Below are positions 61,235 through 64,000 of a stretch of 64,000 nt of DNA, piece after piece. The first letter of the stretch is position 1. Each line of letters starts with the position of its first letter. The DNA comes from Spartobacteria bacterium (GTDB lineage Bacteria > Verrucomicrobiota > Verrucomicrobiia > Chthoniobacterales > UBA10450), in NCBI GenBank assembly GCA_003167365.1, contig PMTM01000006.1, positions 702,391 to 766,390 of the forward strand. The letters are read 5' to 3'. Under the pieces are notes generated by a model that was not told the DNA's origin, did no database searches, and saw only the letters and a program-made list of their open reading frames with translations. Position numbers and translations under genes: made by a program.

Positions 61235-62482
61235 ATGCTACATCTCGATACTGGAAATACGGCCTTCATGCTCCTGTGCGCGAGCCTGGTGATGTTGATG
61301 ACGCCGGGGCTGGCATTTTTTTACGGCGGGCTCGTTGGACGAAAGAACGTACTCGCTATCATGATGCAGAGTTTCGTCTCGATGGGCTGGACCACGGTGT
61401 TGTGGTGGGCCTTCGGATTCTCGCTTTGTTTTTCCGGCGATCAGAAAACCGGCACGGATTTCTTTGGCATTGTAGGCAACCTGAACTGGGCAGGTCTCCG
61501 CGGCATCACGCTCGCTACGCCATCGCCTAACGACACGATCCCGATGGTCGTCTTCTGCGCTTACCAGATGATGTTCGCCATCATCACTCCAGCGCTGATC
61601 ACTGGCGCATTCACGAACCGGATAACCTTCAAGGCTTACATGCTGTTTCTGACAGCGTGGCTGATTCTCGTTTACTTCCCGTTCGTCCACATGGTGTGGG
61701 GCGGCGGCATCCTGGCGCAGTGGGGAGTGAAGGATTTTGCCGGCGGAATTGTCGTGCACAACATCGCAGGAATCGCCGCCCTCGCCTCCGTTCTTTACGT
61801 CGGCAAACGCAAAGTCGCGGACCGCGGTCCACACAGCATTCCGCTTGTTGCGCTCGGCACTGGCTTGCTCTGGTTCGGTTGGTACGGTTTCAATGCCGGC
61901 TCCGAGTTTCGCGTCGATTCGACCACGGCGGTGGCGTTCATCAACACCGACATCGCCGCTTCGTTCGCGGCCATCGCATGGTTGCTGGTGGATTGGCGAG
62001 TTTCTAAGAAACCGAAATTCCTCGGCTTGTTGACTGGCGCCGTGGCCGGTCTTGCCACAATTACTCCCGCGGCGGGCTACGTGTCGCCGGCAACCGCTGT
62101 CATTATCGGCTCCGTGGCGGGTGTGGTCTGCTATTACGCTTGCGCGCTGAAGAACCGGCTGGGATGGGACGACGCTCTCGATGTGTGGGGCGTGCACGGC
62201 GTGGGCGGCTTTCTCGGCATCGTTCTGCTTGGCGTCTTCGCCTCGACGGCGTGGAATCCAGCGGCCAACGGCGGCGTGGACGGATTACTCGCCGGTGACT
62301 CGAGCTTCTTTTTAAAGCAGCTGGCCGCGGCGCTGTTCTCGTCTGTCTGGGCGTTCGTCTTCACGCTGGGAATGCTCTGGCTCATCAACCGCATGACGGC
62401 GGTGCGTGTCGAAGATGCGCACGAAGAACTCGGTCTAGACGAGGCGATCCACGGCGAGACCGCCTACATCGAAGGGCTGTAG
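61235..62482 (+). CDS. amt: Ammonium transporter Amt
   Basis: 415 residues with eleven membrane helices. Family motifs are GLAFFYGGLVGRKNVL, the PHMVWGGG segment with the first gating/twin His environment, GGIVVHNIAG, the second His in DVWGVHGVGGFLG, and a short cytoplasmic C-terminal helix. It conducts ammonium across the inner membrane. No adjacent GlnK/P-II gene, unlike the common amtB-glnK pair; the next gene is an NtrC-family regulator. Confidence 0.95.
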   Translation: MLHLDTGNTAFMLLCASLVMLMTPGLAFFYGGLVGRKNVLAIMMQSFVSMGWTTVLWWAFGFSLCFSGDQKTGTDFFGIVGNLNWAGLRGITLATPSPNDTIPMVVFCAYQMMFAIITPALITGAFTNRITFKAYMLFLTAWLILVYFPFVHMVWGGGILAQWGVKDFAGGIVVHNIAGIAALASVLYVGKRKVADRGPHSIPLVALGTGLLWFGWYGFNAGSEFRVDSTTAVAFINTDIAASFAAIAWLLVDWRVSKKPKFLGLLTGAVAGLATITPAAGYVSPATAVIIGSVAGVVCYYACALKNRLGWDDALDVWGVHGVGGFLGIVLLGVFASTAWNPAANGGVDGLLAGDSSFFLKQLAAALFSSVWAFVFTLGMLWLINRMTAVRVEDAHEELGLDEAIHGETAYIEGL

Positions 62483-62548
62483 CCAGCTGCCACAATCTGG
62501 ATTTCCGGACGAGTCGCATCTCAGACCAGTTCGAGTAATCTGAGAACG

Positions 62549-63871
62549 ATGCGAGCGCTGGTTGTTGATGACGAACAGAATATTCGGCGCACTTTGACTG
62601 TGGCGCTCGAGTCAATGGGCTATGAAGTAGCAAGTTCGGCGAACGGATCCGGCGCGTTGAACGAGATTAAGGCACGCCGGTTCGATGTCATGTTACTCGA
62701 TCTCAAATTGAGCCAGGAGAGCGGGCTTGATGTGCTGGAAGAAGCGATTCGAATTTCGCCAGCTCTGGCGGTGGTGATCATGACGGCGTTCGCATCGATT
62801 GAGACCGCCGTGGAAGCAATGCGTCGTGGAGCTTTCGATTATCTCCCGAAGCCGTGCACACCGGAGCAGCTTCGACAGGTTCTCACCCGCATCCAAAAAA
62901 CACGAAAACTGGAACGGCGCGTGGCGGAGTTGGAATCCCGCTTGAGCGCGGACTCGCCTCAGGTCGATCTCACCACGCATTCGCCCGCGATGGAAAAGGC
63001 ATTCGACGTCGCATTGAAAGCGGCTGGCACGGATGCGACGGTTTTGCTCTTAGGTGAAAGCGGCACCGGCAAAAGCGTACTCGCGCGCGCGATACATCAG
63101 CGCAGCTCGCGCAACAGCGGAGCGTTTGTCACCGTCAGTTGTCCGAGCCTCACGCGCGAACTTTTGGCCAGCGAGTTGTTCGGTCATGTAAAAGGAGCGT
63201 TTACTGGAGCGCTCGCCGAAACATGGGGCAAGGTAACCGCCGCGGAAGGCGGCACACTCTTCCTGGACGAGATTGGGGACTTGCCGCCTGAGATTCAGGC
63301 AAAGCTGCTGCGATTACTCCAGGAGCGCGAATACGAACGAATCGGCGAAACCAAACCGCGTTACGCGGACGTGCGAATCATCGCGGCCAGCAATCACGAC
63401 CTGGCGAAGACCGTGAAGGCGGGAACTTTTCGCGAAGATCTTTATTACAGACTCAATGTCATCTCGATTACGCTGCCGCCGCTGCGCGACCGTGTGGATG
63501 ATGTCGAACGGCTCGCGATGGCCCATCTTCGTTCCGTGGCGAATCAATGCGACAAGCAAGTCGAGAGCATTTCAGCCGAGGCGCTCGATTTGATGAAACG
63601 CTACAACTGGCCAGGCAATATTCGCGAATTGCGCAACGTGATTGAACGGGCAGTCATTCTTAGTAGCAGCGATAAGATCGAGGCCAGCGATCTCACCGAG
63701 ATGATTGAGCCGGATTCAGAAGTTCGGGTTGGAGGCAGGGTAAGTTTGGAAGAACTCGAAACCGCGCATATCAAAAAGGTGATCGCGAATTCCAAAACAC
63801 TGGAGGAAGCGGCCGAGATGCTGGGCATCGATGCAGCGACACTTTATCGGAAACGGAAGAAGCTCTCCTAG
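62549..63871 (+). CDS. Sigma-54-dependent response regulator (NtrC family)
   Basis: 440 residues. The receiver domain has its phospho-acceptor Asp at residue 51 (VMLLDLKLSQESG). The AAA+ domain has Walker A GESGTGKS (about 163-170), the sigma-54-contacting GAFTGA (about 215) and Walker B FLDEIGDLPPE. The C-terminal Fis-type HTH is EEAAEMLGIDAATLYRKRKKL. It activates sigma-54 promoters by ATP-driven remodelling. The sensor partner is not in the window. Its place after amt suggests nitrogen control, but AlgB-like regulators of envelope genes are similar. Confidence 0.92.
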   Translation: MRALVVDDEQNIRRTLTVALESMGYEVASSANGSGALNEIKARRFDVMLLDLKLSQESGLDVLEEAIRISPALAVVIMTAFASIETAVEAMRRGAFDYLPKPCTPEQLRQVLTRIQKTRKLERRVAELESRLSADSPQVDLTTHSPAMEKAFDVALKAAGTDATVLLLGESGTGKSVLARAIHQRSSRNSGAFVTVSCPSLTRELLASELFGHVKGAFTGALAETWGKVTAAEGGTLFLDEIGDLPPEIQAKLLRLLQEREYERIGETKPRYADVRIIAASNHDLAKTVKAGTFREDLYYRLNVISITLPPLRDRVDDVERLAMAHLRSVANQCDKQVESISAEALDLMKRYNWPGNIRELRNVIERAVILSSSDKIEASDLTEMIEPDSEVRVGGRVSLEELETAHIKKVIANSKTLEEAAEMLGIDAATLYRKRKKLS

Positions 63872-64000
63872 ATTGCAGATCGCGGTCTCGCGGCCGCGCA
63901 ATTCGTGCAAAATGCGACGCGCGGGAGCTGCCAATCTAATGGGCGATTTGCGTAAGATCCTTTCCGTGACGACGTAACACGGCATCACGCGTCTATGGCA

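Overview
The window looks like a stretch of chromosome from a free-living Gram-negative bacterium, most likely a Verrucomicrobiota of the Chthoniobacterales/Spartobacteria type. This is inferred from gene content, not from a marker gene. The evidence is a complete division and cell-wall (dcw) cluster with a fused MurC-MurB, mDAP-type MurE, outer-membrane and TonB-type systems, a PilB/MglA/roadblock cluster, many small secreted proteins of unknown function and numerous dispersed hairpin repeats. No rRNA or tRNA gene was recognised.

Layout. 1-6.5 kb: the N-terminal part of a prepilin-like gene (minus), then a plus-strand operon of TPR/MshEN protein, PilB-type ATPase, a long proline-rich roadblock protein, an MglA-like GTPase and a second roadblock protein. 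This looks like a pilus or polarity module. 6.5-11.1 kb (minus): an operon of ExbB, ExbD, a TonB-like protein, a zinc-ribbon protein, a GuaB3-type IMP dehydrogenase and FabF. 11.16-14.28 kb: an IS1595-type transposon with 24-bp inverted ends and a perfect 8-bp target duplication. It carries a HEPN-motif protein, HicAB and a tiny ORF beside its transposase, and it sits in the divergent promoter region between exbB and mraZ.

14.3-33.2 kb: the dcw cluster, mraZ-rsmH-ftsL-ftsI-murE-murF-mraY-murD-LysM-ftsW-murG-murCB-ddl-ftsQ-ftsA-(26-codon ORF)-ftsZ. Most junctions overlap by a few bases, so it is probably read as one transcript controlled by MraZ-type repeats ahead of mraZ.

33.2-48.6 kb: accessory and housekeeping genes: M20 amidohydrolase, a family B DNA polymerase with degraded exonuclease motifs, two copies each of a CHAP-like protein, a 3D-domain protein and an OsmC protein, a nucleotide-transporter-like permease, a Tat-exported epimerase-like protein, a sulfotransferase-like/class IV aminotransferase pair, a LysR regulator and a hybrid histidine kinase. 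48.6-52.2 kb: a permease remnant and a large autotransporter with twelve 28-residue repeats. 52.4-54.2 kb: an AIPR abortive-infection gene broken by a frameshift. 54.6-58.1 kb: small membrane and secreted proteins and a metallopeptidase/ATP-grasp pair. 58.4-64 kb: a secreted M20 hydrolase, a Phd/RelE-type toxin-antitoxin pair, Amt and an NtrC-family regulator.

Strongest observations: the cargo-bearing transposon next to dcw; the PilB-roadblock-MglA operon with a duplicated unknown domain; the 26-codon ORF stitched between ftsA and ftsZ; enzymes lacking key catalytic residues (PolB exonuclease, class IV aminotransferase, M20 hydrolase); and two families of dispersed hairpin repeats placed between genes.
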